From: Ceratothoa steindachneri | Taxonomy: Eukaryota; Arthropoda; Malacostraca; Isopoda; Cymothoidae | Length of the DNA stretch: 64,000 bases | Assembly (NCBI GenBank): GCA_963969495.1 | Contig: OZ018331.1 | Location: 150,286,761-150,350,760 of the forward strand | Direction: 5' to 3' | Shown here: positions 53,092-63,494 of the stretch, one piece after another | How the letters are laid out: the number at the start of each line of letters is the position of its first letter | How positions within the stretch are numbered: position 1 is the stretch's first letter | The notes under the pieces: model-generated | What the model was told of the DNA's origin: nothing | Databases searched by the model: none | What the model saw: the letters and a program-made list of their open reading frames with translations, nothing else | Translations under genes and position numbers: made by a program

Positions 53092-54140
53092 CCAAGTTGG
53101 ACATGTCGCAAGCCTATGTGCAGCTCCAATTGGATGAATGTTCCAAACCTTACACTACTATTAACAGAGGACTATTCCAGTAAAACTGTCTGCCCTATGG
53201 TGTCTCCTCAGCTACAGGTGTTTTCCAGAGGACTATGAAAGGGCTGCTGGGAGATCTGCCAGGTGTGCTGTGTTACTTGGATGACATCCTCATATGGGGG
53301 TCATCAAAGCAGTAGCACAATGACCGAGTTTGAGGTGTCCTAAGTCGAATACAAGCTAAGGGTCTTAAGTTACAACCTAATAAATGCTTATTTTGTATCA
53401 AGGAGATGACTTACCTTGGCTACATAATCTCTGATACAGGTATTAGAACAGACCCATCTAAGGTCCAAGCCATCAGTGATGCTCCTCAACCTACTTCAGT
53501 GAAGCAACTACAAGCTTTTCTGGTAAGTATCGGTTTCTACAGAAGATTTCTTCCTAACTTTTCCACCATTGTTGAACCACTAAACCTGCTACTTCACTCA
53601 AACTCTAAATGGACTTGGGGCCAGGAGCAAGAGAGAGCCTTTCACCAAGCCAAGCATCTACTAGTCAACTCTGAGGCTCTCATCCTATTTTACCCTAAGT
53701 TGCCTCTGGTGGTGGTGGCAGACAGCAGTGCCTATGGCATAGGAGCTGTACTGTACCACAAGGTTGATAAGTAAGAGCGACCTATCTGCTTTGTCTCCAG
53801 AACTCTTACTCCAGCTGAGCGCAACTATTCACAGCTGGAGAAGGAGGCACTTGCCATGATTTTTGCACTCAACAAATTTCATAACTACTTATGGGGTCAG
53901 CAGTTTACACTAGTGACTGACCACAAGCCATTGCTTGGAATCTTCTCTCCTACCAAGTCTATCACTGCAATGGCTTCAGGGCGGATCCAAAGGTGGGCTT
54001 TAATTCTGCAGGCCTATAAGTTTCAACTTGTGCATCGCTCAGGAGCTATCTTGGGCACTGCGGATGCTTTAAGCCGGCTCCCATTGCCATCTATGCATTG
54101 CGATGTGGTTCCTGTCTTGGGAGAATGGCAACCTTGTTAA
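53091..54140 (+). pseudogene. E2 pol: RT C-terminal half and RNase H
   Basis: Continues after LINE H: KLDMSQAYVQLQLDE, TINRGLFQ, a TAA, CLPYGVSSATGVFQRTM and the catalytic CYLDDILIWG. Then MTYLGYIISDTGIRTDPSKV, the connection domain and RNase H VVADSSAYGIGAVLY, a TAA at 53772, RNYSQLEKEALAM, FTLVTDHKPLLGIF and SGAILGTADALSRLPL. Stop codons at about 53180, 53310, 53772 and 54138 make it non-functional. Confidence 0.9.
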
Positions 54141-55490
54141 TTTTTTAGAGGTCTCCTGTCACTGCTACCACTATTTCTAACCAGACCAAACTAGACCCTC
54201 TACTATCTAAAGTCCTGCGTTACTCTGAGCTAGGATGGCCAGTGTCAATCTTGGATGCTACTATGAGTCCTTATTTTTCCCCATCATGATGAGCTCAGCA
54301 TGGAGGGAGGATGTGTCCTGTGGGGCTACAGGGTGATTGTGCCAGTTAAACTTCACTCTGCTATGCTCCAAGAACTACAGTCAGGACATGTTGGGGCCTC
54401 TCAGATGAAGGAGTTGGCACGCAGCTATTTCTGGTGGCCTGGGCTGGATAAGGACCTTGAAGAGCTTGTTCATTCTTGTCCCCACCGCTTGGCTCACAGA
54501 CCTATGCCTCCTAAGAGTGAGATTCATCTATGGGAGTGGCCAAAACATCCGTGGCCACAGAGTGCATTTTGACTACGCTGGACCTGTCAACTCAAAGTAT
54601 TTCATTATACTGGTGGATGCTTACACCAAATGGGTAGAAATTTGCCTACCAAAGGCCCTTCTACAGCTGAGACTGTGAAATGTCTAAGGCATTGTTTTTC
54701 TCAGTTTGGATTGCCAGTGTCCATAGTATCTGACAATGGTACCTGCTTCACCAGTGTAGTTCCAGAACTTAAGGAATAATGGCATCCGACACACAACTTC
54801 TGCCATATATAAGTCATCTACCAATGGACTTGCAGAAAGGATGGTGAGAACATTCAAGGATGCACTAGATACTTCAGATGATCCAATGGACATTTTTTTA
54901 GACAAATTTCTTTTCAAGTATAGGATGACTCCACATGCTAGTACAGGGGTGTCTCCTGTAGAGCTACTATTTAAGCGATGACTGTGCTGTTGCCTAGACT
55001 TGCTTTTTTCTACAGAGCAAGTAAAGCAGAGGGTCACTACCAAGCAGAATATTCAGCGTGGTAGTCGACAGTCTAAGAGGTCTATAGAGTTGTCTCCTGG
55101 GGATGGTGTCATTGTTCACAACTATGCCTCAGGACCAGCATGGTTGTAGGCTGAAGTCTCTAAGCAGACTGGTCCAGTGTCTTACAAGTGCCGACTTCCA
55201 GAAGGACAGCTACTTAAGCGGCATCTGGACCAACTATATCCTGCTAATATTGGACCTCTCTTCACCTCCAGCCAGCCTTCTAATCCCTCTCATGTGAGCA
55301 ATGACCCTCAACCACCTCCTGTTACAACCGAGTTAACACCCAGCCCATTGCCGAAGGTTGATGTCTCACCTTCGGTTGAACCTCCTGACCCTATACCTGA
55401 GCCTACTATGCCAGCTTAGCCAATCCGTCGGTCTACCAGAGCCACATCCTGTGGACCATATGAATTTGTAGGGTCTCATCTTTGAGGGGA
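54141..55490 (+). pseudogene. E2 pol: integrase and C-terminal tail
   Basis: Zinc-finger region: ELQSGHVGASQMKELARSYFWWPGLD, with a His/Cys set partly replaced (HSCPHR). Core: VHFDYAGPVNSKYFIILVDAYTKW (first Asp), VSIVSDNGTCFTS (second Asp), a frame change, then NGLAERMVRTFKDAL (Glu). End: FLFKYRMTPHASTGVSPVELL, SPGDGVIVHNYA and a Pro-rich tail (PSVEPPDPIPEPTMPA). Several frame breaks occur between 54570 and 54840. The polypurine tract GAGGGGAAAGGG is at 55484-55495. Confidence 0.87.
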
Positions 55491-55495
55491 AAGGG

Positions 55496-55950
55496 TATAG
55501 TAACTTGTAATTCCAATTAGTTACTTCTTTTATTATGTATATATGTTTGTGTGTTTGCCTTGTTTTCAATGTTCCTATTCCGAGTTTTAGTGCATAGTCG
55601 AGTTGCGTATGTTAGGGGTTCTGACTTAACCGTCACCAAGTTTGGATCTGCAACTACTCCTACTACCTAGTTACTATTTCATACTAACCAACTGGACATA
55701 GGCCTGCGTGACACATACTAAAGTAACTTACCTACCTGACTCTATTGATGTGAACTTTGGACTTACTGATTCAGTAAAGTGTGTGAGGTTTGAGTTCATC
55801 ATTATCTAAGGTGAGTTGTACTCGTCTATTGAATTGTAATTATCATGTGTCTGTTGTTCATGTCCACTGTTATTTGTGAAGCTCGGAACGTGCTTACGAA
55901 CCCAAATGGTAGACTTGGCTACTAATATCTATTTTACATGGGCTCTCACA
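55496..55950 (+). repeat. E2 3' LTR
   Basis: Follows the polypurine tract and ends GGGCTCTCACA. The last 320 bp align with the 5' LTR, with an insertion of about 40 bp near 55855-55895. The start is inferred from the polypurine tract. Confidence 0.75.
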
Positions 55951-56352
55951 GTGGACAATGTTGAATGTAAATGGGGAGGGATGTAACTGGATTGTGAGAA
56001 GGTGGAAAAATGAAATAGACAAAGTGGTGAAAGATGTGGCTCAAAGAAAGTGGATGGATGAGATGGCGAGAAAGAAGACACTAGAGCTATATAAGGAGAA
56101 AAAGGCACTGAGGTATGAAAGCTGGTATGATGGAAGCTTGGGTGGTGATCTTCTCTTCGGGGCTAGGACACAATGTATGGATGTGAATGCAAGAATTTAC
56201 AGATGGTCAGAGTCTGGCAGTAAAATGTGTGACATAGGTGAGAATGAAACAGTAGAGCATGTCATGTTGGAATACCACAAGTATGTTTGTGAGAGAATGG
56301 AAATGATGAGGGTCAATCTGAATGAAAGGGGATGTGAAATGAATGAGGTGAT
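55951..56352 (+). pseudogene. Non-LTR ORF C-terminal domain fragment
   Basis: Open frame from about 55958 with IVRRWKNEIDKVVKDVA, WYDGSLGGDLLFGARTQC, VNARIYRWSE, CDIGENETVEHVMLE and a helical end. The C-x-x-G-E-N-E-T-V-E-H-V-M-L-E pattern matches the zinc-finger C-terminus of I/Jockey-like ORF2 proteins (C..C..H..C, one Cys changed to Tyr). It has no RT and is cut on the left by the E2 LTR and on the right by LINE G. Confidence 0.65.
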
Positions 56353-58165
56353 AAGAACATAAGAAAAGAAGGAGACTGCAAAAGACCATTCATGGCCTAC
56401 ACTTGGCAGCTCCTGTTCCATTCAACACACAAAAGATTTCTTACCAGAGAAAAGTCATCAACATTGTCACCCTTCACAGGAGTTCGTCAGATCTAATCTA
56501 CAATATACATAAAATGCATCCAGAGGATTATGTCCATTCATGCAACCGCAAAATATAATCTTCCCACTCCTTAGAAAAATATATACATATGTACATAAAA
56601 AAAAGTCAGTCCCATCTAGCAGCTTCATCCATATATTTATCTAATCTATTCTTAAAACTACCCAGAGAGGAGGCTTCTATCACATGCCTAGTGAGCCTAT
56701 TCCATTCATCTACCACACGATTTGTAAACCAATTCCTCCCAATCTCCTTCCTAAACCTATACTTATCAAGCTTAAACCCATTGCTACGTGTCCTGTCATG
56801 TTCACTAAGTATAAGAACCTTACCCAGATCCCCTTTATTATATCCTTTTACCCATTTGAAGACTTCAATCAATTCCCCTCTGACTCTTCTCCTTTCCAAT
56901 GTATGTAGATTTAGTTTTCTGAGCCTTTCACCATAAGGTAAGTTCCTTAGCCCACCAATCATCTTTGTCATCCTTCTCTGCACAGACTCAAGCAAATCAA
57001 TATCCTTCCTATAATATGGTGACCAAAATTGTACTGCATAGTCTAGATGAGGCCTAACTAGCGCCAGATACTATATTTTTTAAGGTTTATAATAAATATT
57101 CCTAGTTTTAGAATGACTTCAGCACTCTTATTGCTTACACTCCTCCTAATGAATCCCAATATCCTATTAGCTTTATTCTTAGCATTTAGACATTGCTTTC
57201 TAGGACGAAGGTCTGAACTTACCAAAATACCCAAGTCTCTCTCACAATCAGTCCTCCCTAAAATTCTGCCATTTAATTTATAACTATTCAATGGATTATT
57301 TCTACCTATACTAAGTACACTACATTTGTCTATGTTAAACTTCATTTGCCATTTCTCGGCCCAATTGGACAGAATGGTCAATTCCTCCTGCATTACAACA
57401 GCATCAGAATCAGCCCTAATGGCCCTACCTAGCTTAGTATCATCAGCAAATTTACTCAGGTCACTACTTATACCTATGTCAAGATCATTAATATAAATTA
57501 AGAATAGCAAGGGACCCAAAACAGATCCTTGAGGAACTCCACTGCTAACACAACCCCACTCAGATTTAACTCCATCTATACTAACTCTTTGCTGTCTGTC
57601 ACCAAGCCATGACTGAATCCACCTAAATATACTGCCATCGATCCCGTGTGCTTTAACTTTGCTCACAAGTCGTAAGTGTGGCACTCGATCAAAAGCCTTA
57701 CTAAAGTCCAAGTATAAAATATCATAGTTTTCATCATTATCTGCAGCTTCATACACCTTACTATAAAAAGACAGCAAATTAGTCAGACAGGATTTACCCT
57801 TACTAAAGCCATGCTGTGATTCTTTTATCAACTTATGCTTATCCAAGTGATCTCTAATATTCTTTGCTATAATAGATTCCATCATTTTCTCTACCACTGA
57901 TGTCAAACTTACTGGTCTGTAATTAGACATATTTGTTTTATCCCCTTTCTTAAATATAGGTATCACATTGGCTTTCTTCCATGCCACTGGCACAGTGCCA
58001 CTCTCCAATGATTTCCTAAAGATGCATGCTAGGGGCTCACTTAACACATCCTTACATTCTTTCAAAATTCTAGGAAAGAGCTCATCAGGACCGGGTGCTT
58101 TACTACTTTTGATTTTATCAATTTCCTTTGTCACTATCTCCAAATTTCCTTTGTCACTATCTCCG
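56353..58165 (-). mobile_element. CR1-like LINE copy G, 5'-truncated
   Basis: Minus strand. 3' tail with GAACATAAGAAAAG at 56353-56370, 3' UTR to 56605 and RT ORF to 58143. It is related to LINE F. A tandem duplication of about 22 bp (TTTCCTTTGTCACTATCTCC) sits at its 5' end near 58117-58160. Confidence 0.88.
56606..58143 (-). pseudogene. LINE G reverse transcriptase
   Basis: 5'-truncated RT. MEIVTKEIDKIKSSKAPGP, FKKGDKTNMSNYRPVSLTS, QHGFSKGKSCLTNLLSF, YLDFSKAFDRVPHLRL, SGVPQGSVLGPLLFLIYIND, KFADDTKLG (both Asp), WQMKFNIDKC, CERDLGILVSSDL. A small insertion of about 31 nt near 57065-57100 breaks the frame after VILKL. The thumb resumes at 56995: LESVQRRMTKMIGGLRNL, RLRKLNLHTLERRRVRGEL and FRKEIGRNWFTNRVVDEW. 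It ends at 56606. Confidence 0.92.
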
Positions 58166-58182
58166 AGGTGATAGAAGAGTGA

Positions 58183-58389
58183 ATGGAAGAGAATGACTGC
58201 TTATTCTGTTGGGGCTGTGACCAGATGAATGGACGAATGATTGTAGCAGTGAAAGATTTCCTGGAGAGCGATGGAGGGTCAGAATGTGTTTGTAGGCAGG
58301 TAACATTAAGACAATACTGCTTCCATGTCCTCGGAGGTAGTGCCCGCTTGTGGATCAAGATCAAGATCGACCTTTGGACAGTAAAATGA
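58183..58389 (+). CDS. Small Cys-rich ORF, function unknown
   Basis: 68 codons beginning MEENDCLFCWGCDQMNGR, with cysteines as CLFCWGC and a later CVC, then RQYCFHVLGGSARLWIK. The composition (Cys, Trp, hydrophobic runs) looks like real coding sequence. It lies next to the truncated 5' end of LINE G on the opposite strand, so it could be part of the sequence into which G inserted: a host exon or another element's ORF1. No family recognised. Confidence 0.35.
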   Translation: MEENDCLFCWGCDQMNGRMIVAVKDFLESDGGSECVCRQVTLRQYCFHVLGGSARLWIKIKIDLWTVK

Positions 58390-59846
58390 CAAAATTGTTC
58401 TCCCAAAATTGAAATTGTTTTTTAAAAGAATGAATCTGGAAATAGCATACATACCTTATATGTGATTTATTCCATCTCAACAGTTAAAACAATTTTTCAT
58501 TAGCATATTCTATAAAAAATGAAAACTTTATATTTAATTCAACTCTAATTACTTTCATCATACTACATTCTGACTGCAAATCAAGTTCATAACAATTATA
58601 ACGACACTAATTAACATACACTTTAGTCTGGGCAGGTTGTCTACAAAGCCAATATAGCCCGTCGTCTGCTCAGCTAAAAAAAAACGACGTAGCGGGAGAT
58701 TTAAAAAATGTCAACTATTTTATTAACTGCTGGACAAGAGGGGAGAAAGAAACCCGCCAAAATAATCAATTTATAAAATTTTAAAAATACAAAACTGGAA
58801 TTTAATTAATCAGTGGTCAATCAAACATAAAAGTTGGCCCAGTGACCCACTTCCGTATTTGTCAAATTTAAATTAAAGTTGCAGTAGAGTTATACAGACT
58901 TGGATCGATGTGAAGCAATAATCAGCGCACTTGAGTGTTTATACATAATCACATGGGTCCATATACATATGTAATTTTGAATGATTTGCACACATTTGTT
59001 GTCGATGTCGCAACATCTAATGTTTGCGTAGTTGTTCCGTCTATGCTTAATCTTTTTTATCATTATTTGTTTAAGGTCCTTAACTTTTTATATTTGTTTT
59101 ATCCGTTTCCCCTAACTCTTCCCCATGTTGAGATAGACCAGACTAAGGGTGAAAGATGGCAGTGATTGAGTGATGTCTATACTCTATGTTGCCATCAATA
59201 TTAATTATAAAGTCGTTGAAAGATGGCAGAAAAGTAGCTGCAAGATCGCTAGAATTTCCCATTTTTCGCAAAACGATTGATAAAAGCTTTTCATATGATT
59301 ATTGCTTAAACTTACAAATAATTATAATTGAACAATAAGAGTAAATTTGAATTACATATCATACATACGAACACGGAGAGGCATTCACAAAAGGGAGGGG
59401 GGGGGGGAAGTCGTAGTAAGTGATTAGATGCAGAGTTCTTAATTTTTAAACGTTACCTACCATTTTTGAGCAAAATTTTTATACCATTGCAAAGGTTATT
59501 TATCTACCATTCTTGAAGGCATTTAGGAAATATAAAGTACTAGCTGAAATTATCAGCCCAGGGGGCGGGGGCAATAATTTTCTCAAAACGTACCACTACC
59601 TGCCAAAATAGCTCTCTTTCTTCCTTTCTCTCCGTCACCCCCCCCCCCCACGCCATTTCCTCTCTCCACCTATCACGCATCTCGCCCTCTCTTTCATCTT
59701 ACCCCCCTCCCTCCTCTCTTCCCTGCTATTTTTTTTATGGCAATGAACAGGAACTGCCAAATCGTTCAATTAACATAGGTTGTATTTCTAGCAAATGATC
59801 ATTTATTGACGTAGGAGCATGTTATAAAACAATACTCTAAAGACAT
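58390..59846. other. No recognised gene
   Basis: AT-rich DNA with a G run (59397-59408), a C run (59638-59650) and a pyrimidine-rich stretch at 59600-59730. No supported coding frame. Confidence 0.5.
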
Positions 59847-60110
59847 TTAAGAAGTTCAATGTAAACCATATTTTTAGTTTTTCCTCCTGATGCGTTAAAG
59901 TATATTTTTCTTGCGCTACCAACCCTGGAGCATGCCAGGTACAGTTGTTCATATTAGAAGCGCGGTTCTTCCAACTGGAGCCCAGCAACTCTGAGAGTTT
60001 GACGTTGCGATTTCTTGATAGTCATTGCAAAGCATGGCTTCAATGGAAACTTCAGTCGTTTGGGAACAAATGGTAGATCATTTGAAATAAGAGGAATTCA
60101 AAGAATAAGA
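59847..60110 (-). pseudogene. Helitron/Pif1-type helicase C-terminal remnant
   Basis: Minus-strand frame with, in order, CFAMTIKKSQRQTLRVAGL (family: F-A-M-T-I-N-K-S-Q-G-Q-T-L), LEEPRF, LYLACSRVGSARKIYF and GGKTKNMVY. This is helicase motifs V-VI and the usual end of Helitron Rep/Hel proteins. One stop or frame change lies just before LYLACSRVG, and the SQGQT Gly is Arg here. Only the last 80 codons or so are present. No Helitron 3' hairpin-CTRR end was found nearby. Confidence 0.78.
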
Positions 60111-60382
60111 CATCATCATCTGCTCCACAGCCACTTGAGGTCATTCCTTCTCTCCTCCCTCTTCCTCTACATATCTCGTCTTTCCAACCTCTCTCTCAAA
60201 TGCCCCCAAACTCTCCTCTCCTTCATATCCTCCTCCCCTGAGGGTTTAAGAAACCTCCGAGAAACCATTGGGTTTGTAAGAAACTCGCTCGGATCTGAGA
60301 AACTGGCAATAAGTCTAAAGAACCCCCTAATGTATCCTAGAACCAGGTGGTGGTTTAAGAAACCAAAAAGTGTGAAATTCGA
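60111..60382. other. No firm feature
   Basis: CT-rich at 60130-60240, then sequence without recognisable domain up to the truncated 5' end of LINE D. Confidence 0.4.
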
Positions 60383-61239
60383 ATGGAACTTGCCTTTCAA
60401 CGTAAACAATTGCAAAGTGATGCATATCGGCCACCAAATCCCCAATCACCCTATATGCTTAAGGGCACTGCTCTTGAATCCACCGACACTGAGAAGGACT
60501 TGGGTGAAACTATCACCAGTGGCCTTAAGTTCTCGAAACAGTGTATTGAGGTGGAGTAGAAAGTCCAAAGGATGTTAAGGTAGAAAGAGCGACAGTTCGG
60601 ATATCGGAACAAGGAGATAGTACTGTGTCTGTACAACTCCTTCGTCCGACCGCACTTGGAGTATGCCGTACAATTTTGGAGTCCTTCATTCCGAAAAGAC
60701 ATCGCGAGATTGGAACGCATGCAAGCCAGGGCCACCAAACTGATTCCCTCTATCAGACATAAAAGTTATGAAGATAGATTAAGGGAATTAGATATGTTCT
60801 CGCTGGAGACCCGGATACTACGTGGTCAGCTTATCGAAGTGTTTAAAATACTTCGAGGCTTCGACAGATTGGACTACGGGGATATTTTCCAGCTCAGTGA
60901 GGGGAGAACAAGAAACAATGGCTACAAACTTGAACTAAAGCGATACCACTGTGATCTGTATGGGAAATTCTTCACATACAGTATCTGTGATAGTTGGAAC
61001 GCACTTGCGACGGAAGTTGTCAACAGTGAATCTGTTGTCCAGTTCAAGTCAAGACTGGATAAAGTCTTGCGAAATCACCGTTAAGATCCTCGCGAGTGAT
61101 CTTCGAGGTTTCCAACGGGCACCTTCGAGGATTGCGCCAAAAGTACCCCCCTTTTATGGACTGAAAGGTCTTCTAGCGTACTTATTTTCCTTGTAGCTCC
61201 TTGTAGCTTCCTTGTAGCTCGCTCTCTCTCTCTCTCTCG
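60383..61239 (+). pseudogene. LINE copy D (family of A-C), 5'-truncated RT C-terminus with tail
   Basis: Coding similarity to copy A begins at LPFNVNNCKVMHIGH, just after the palm. After frameshifts it runs open from about 60656 to 61084: EYAVQFWSPSFRKDIARL, TKLIPSIRHKSYEDRL and FKILRGFDRLDY. The 3' tail has the family hairpin at 61144-61182 with stem GACT/GGTC and loop GAAA, then three CCTTGTAGCT-like units and a short (CT)n at 61219-61239. No catalytic motif remains. Confidence 0.88.
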
Positions 61240-61857
61240 AACACACATCAATCAACATTCACTTCAGACAAAGCTCCAACCCAGAAACCCCATTGGTTAC
61301 GCCCACTTTCTCTACACATATAAAACAATCGGCCATTATACCACATAGTCGATCAAATAAATTCAGGAAGCACAAGTCTCTTCCACCCATCTTCACGTTG
61401 TGCTCCATCCACCGAGGAAGGAATTTTAACTCTCTTCCTCAACCAGTCCTCAGTAAAGAGGATTCACAAGTCTTCCCATCCGTATTCGCATTTACTCCCT
61501 CCACTAAAAAAAGGTTAACAGACCTAAGTCGCGTCCTCTCAATTATTTCAAATTTTTTGAAAAAAATTGATTTAATTAACAAACTTATTATCAATTAACA
61601 ACCATATCATCTATCTCACGACCTTTAAAACTCTAAAAACTCATTGGAAAGTAAAATGGCTACGATCCGACCAACTGACATGACATAGTAACTTGTAGAG
61701 TCGCATGCATGCGACTAAATAGGGATTTAAGCTCAACAACTCCAGCCATCCATCTTATTAAATGTCAAGTTCAAAATAAAGTGATTTTTATCAATTTGTT
61801 CATAAATCTTAATACGAAATTATTTGGTGAACACGCTTAAATTAACTTGGATTCAGA
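61240..61857. other. No recognised gene; contains an 18-bp palindrome
   Basis: No coding domain seen. AGTCGCATGCATGCGACT at 61699-61716 is a perfect palindrome. Confidence 0.5.
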
Positions 61858-62903
61858 GGGCAGCAGGTGGGTGGAGTGGCTATGAGATCACCCCTGGGGC
61901 CGACCTTCGCCAACTACGAGTACTATAAGGGTCAACGTAAAGAGAGGCTATTTGACAACAGCGAAAATAAGCCACACACATATTGCCGATACGTAGACTA
62001 CATCTACATCAACGTCCAAAACGAAGAACATCAAACATCAATTTGAGGTAAACTCCGAGTTAAAATTCACTTATGAAGTGAGCAGAGGCAATAAACTCTC
62101 TTCTCTGGACGTTGGGGTACAAAACATTAATGGAAGCTATAAGACAAAAATATAGAGAAAAGGTACGGACATGGGTAGATACTTCAACGCGGATAGTGAA
62201 TGTCCCGAAAGGTACAAAAAATAGTGTAATCGGTTCATACATCCGCCGAGCATACAAATGCTGCTCTACGTGGGAACTTTTCCATCAAGAGATCTCCCGC
62301 GTAAAACAGAACCTCGTGAATAACGGTTTCCCCAACAGCATGGTTGAAAAACAACTTCAATTATTTTTAAGTATGCAATTCAAAGATACGGATAAAACTA
62401 AAGGTAATCAGGAAGCAGTAAATAACACCAAACTGTATTACAGAAATCAGATGTCTACGGCTTATAAAATAGACGAAAAAAACATCAAGGATATTGTTAA
62501 CCGGAACATCAAGGTTAAGAATCAAATGGACAAAATTCAACTTATTATATACTATAAAACGACAAAAGTTAACAATTTCCTTATGAAAAACAACAGCTAC
62601 CAAAAATCCTCGAATCTAAAGTCAACCAACATAGTTTACGAGTTTAACCGCTCCAATGAAAACTGCAAGCTTCATAATAACTCAAAATGTGTTGGCATGG
62701 CAACCACCACCTTTTCGAGGCGTTTAACCATGCATCTGCAAAGCGGAGGGCCCCAAAATTATATGGAAAGCGCACATAACATCAAAATAACTAGAGATAT
62801 TCTAGTTGAAAACACCACAATTATAAGAAAGGAAGGAAATAAAGTTATCCACCATCTACAAGTTGGACTAAAAAAGACAGTAAGAAAAATAGAATGTTGC
62901 TAA
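61858..62903 (+). pseudogene. Penelope-like element remnant: RT C-terminus and GIY-YIG
   Basis: The first part has SPLGPTFANYEYY and YCRYVDYIYI, the palm motif of Penelope-like RTs with the second Asp of YVDD changed to Tyr. It then passes stops near 62045. The frame from about 62112 reads VIGSYIRRAYKCCSTWELF (the Penelope thumb block R-A-x-x-x-C-S). The GIY-YIG endonuclease region follows: IVYEFNRSNENCKL, CVGMATTTFSRRLTMHLQ and ESAHNIKITRDILVENTTII. Penelope-like elements join RT with this nuclease, whose YIG is VG(M) here. Broken by frame changes near 62040-62200. Confidence 0.8.
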
Positions 62904-62978
62904 AGGAAATTTATCAAGGCGAAATATACCATAGTCTTCAACAAAATTTGCATCCAAAAAGATTGCTATCGATCTACA

Positions 62979-62980
<2 letters not shown>

Positions 62981-63057
<77 letters not shown>
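62981..63057. repeat. (TA)n microsatellite
   Basis: About 77 bp of TA, shortly after the Penelope-like remnant. Confidence 0.98.
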
Positions 63058-63060
<3 letters not shown>

Positions 63061-63239
63061 GGCCCTGAACTCAATTGAAACCTCTGTACGATCATTGGAG
63101 AGTTCGAGACTAACAACCTTCAACTGTGACAGATTTATGGACGAAAATTGAGCAAGAATGGAACAAACAAGGTCTGCTGACCAAAGTCGCGTATATCACT
63201 TATTCGGATTTATGACCTTACGACTATTAAAATTTTAAT

Positions 63240-63480
63240 CATTCCCGGACTAACCTTGTCATTTATGTCATTCGAGAGAGAATGTAAAACAACATAAGGT
63301 TTTCAAATTTCGTTAGAATCAGTGGAATAGTTATGATGTTATTGCAAATAATTTTCTAGGTAGCCTTGGGAGGACTTTGGCAATTATATCGTTCGAAAGA
63401 AAATGTAAAAGAAGATAAGTGTTTCAAATTTCGTTAGAATATACCGAATAGTTATGATGTTATTGCCAAAGCAAAATAAT
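63240..63480. repeat. Two-unit degenerate tandem repeat, about 120 bp
   Basis: TTTCAAATTTCGTTAGAAT and GAATAGTTATGATGTTATTGC recur at about 63300-63350 and 63421-63470, preceded each time by a TCGTTCGAAAGAAAATGTAAA-like block. ATTCCCGG(A/G)CTAACCTTG occurs at both ends. Confidence 0.8.
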
Positions 63481-63494
63481 TCCCGGGCTAACCT

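Larger units (their letters stand above)
46858..55950 (+). mobile_element. E2, Ty3/gypsy element, decayed, split by LINE H
   Basis: LTRs at 46858-47139 (5'-truncated) and about 55496-55950, with gag, protease, RT, RNase H and integrase between. It is a different family from E0/E1: short LTR, two zinc knuckles, no extra domains. RT is split between 48955 and about 53090 by a 4.1-kb LINE. Confidence 0.9.

Noticed and set aside
53095..53104. ATG 53104 as the native start of LINE H ORF1
   Set aside because: The bases belong to the E2 reverse transcriptase on the other strand, so the element sequence begins later.
58935..59165. Short plus-strand frame in the AT-rich region
   Set aside because: No similarity to any domain I know and composition as expected by chance.
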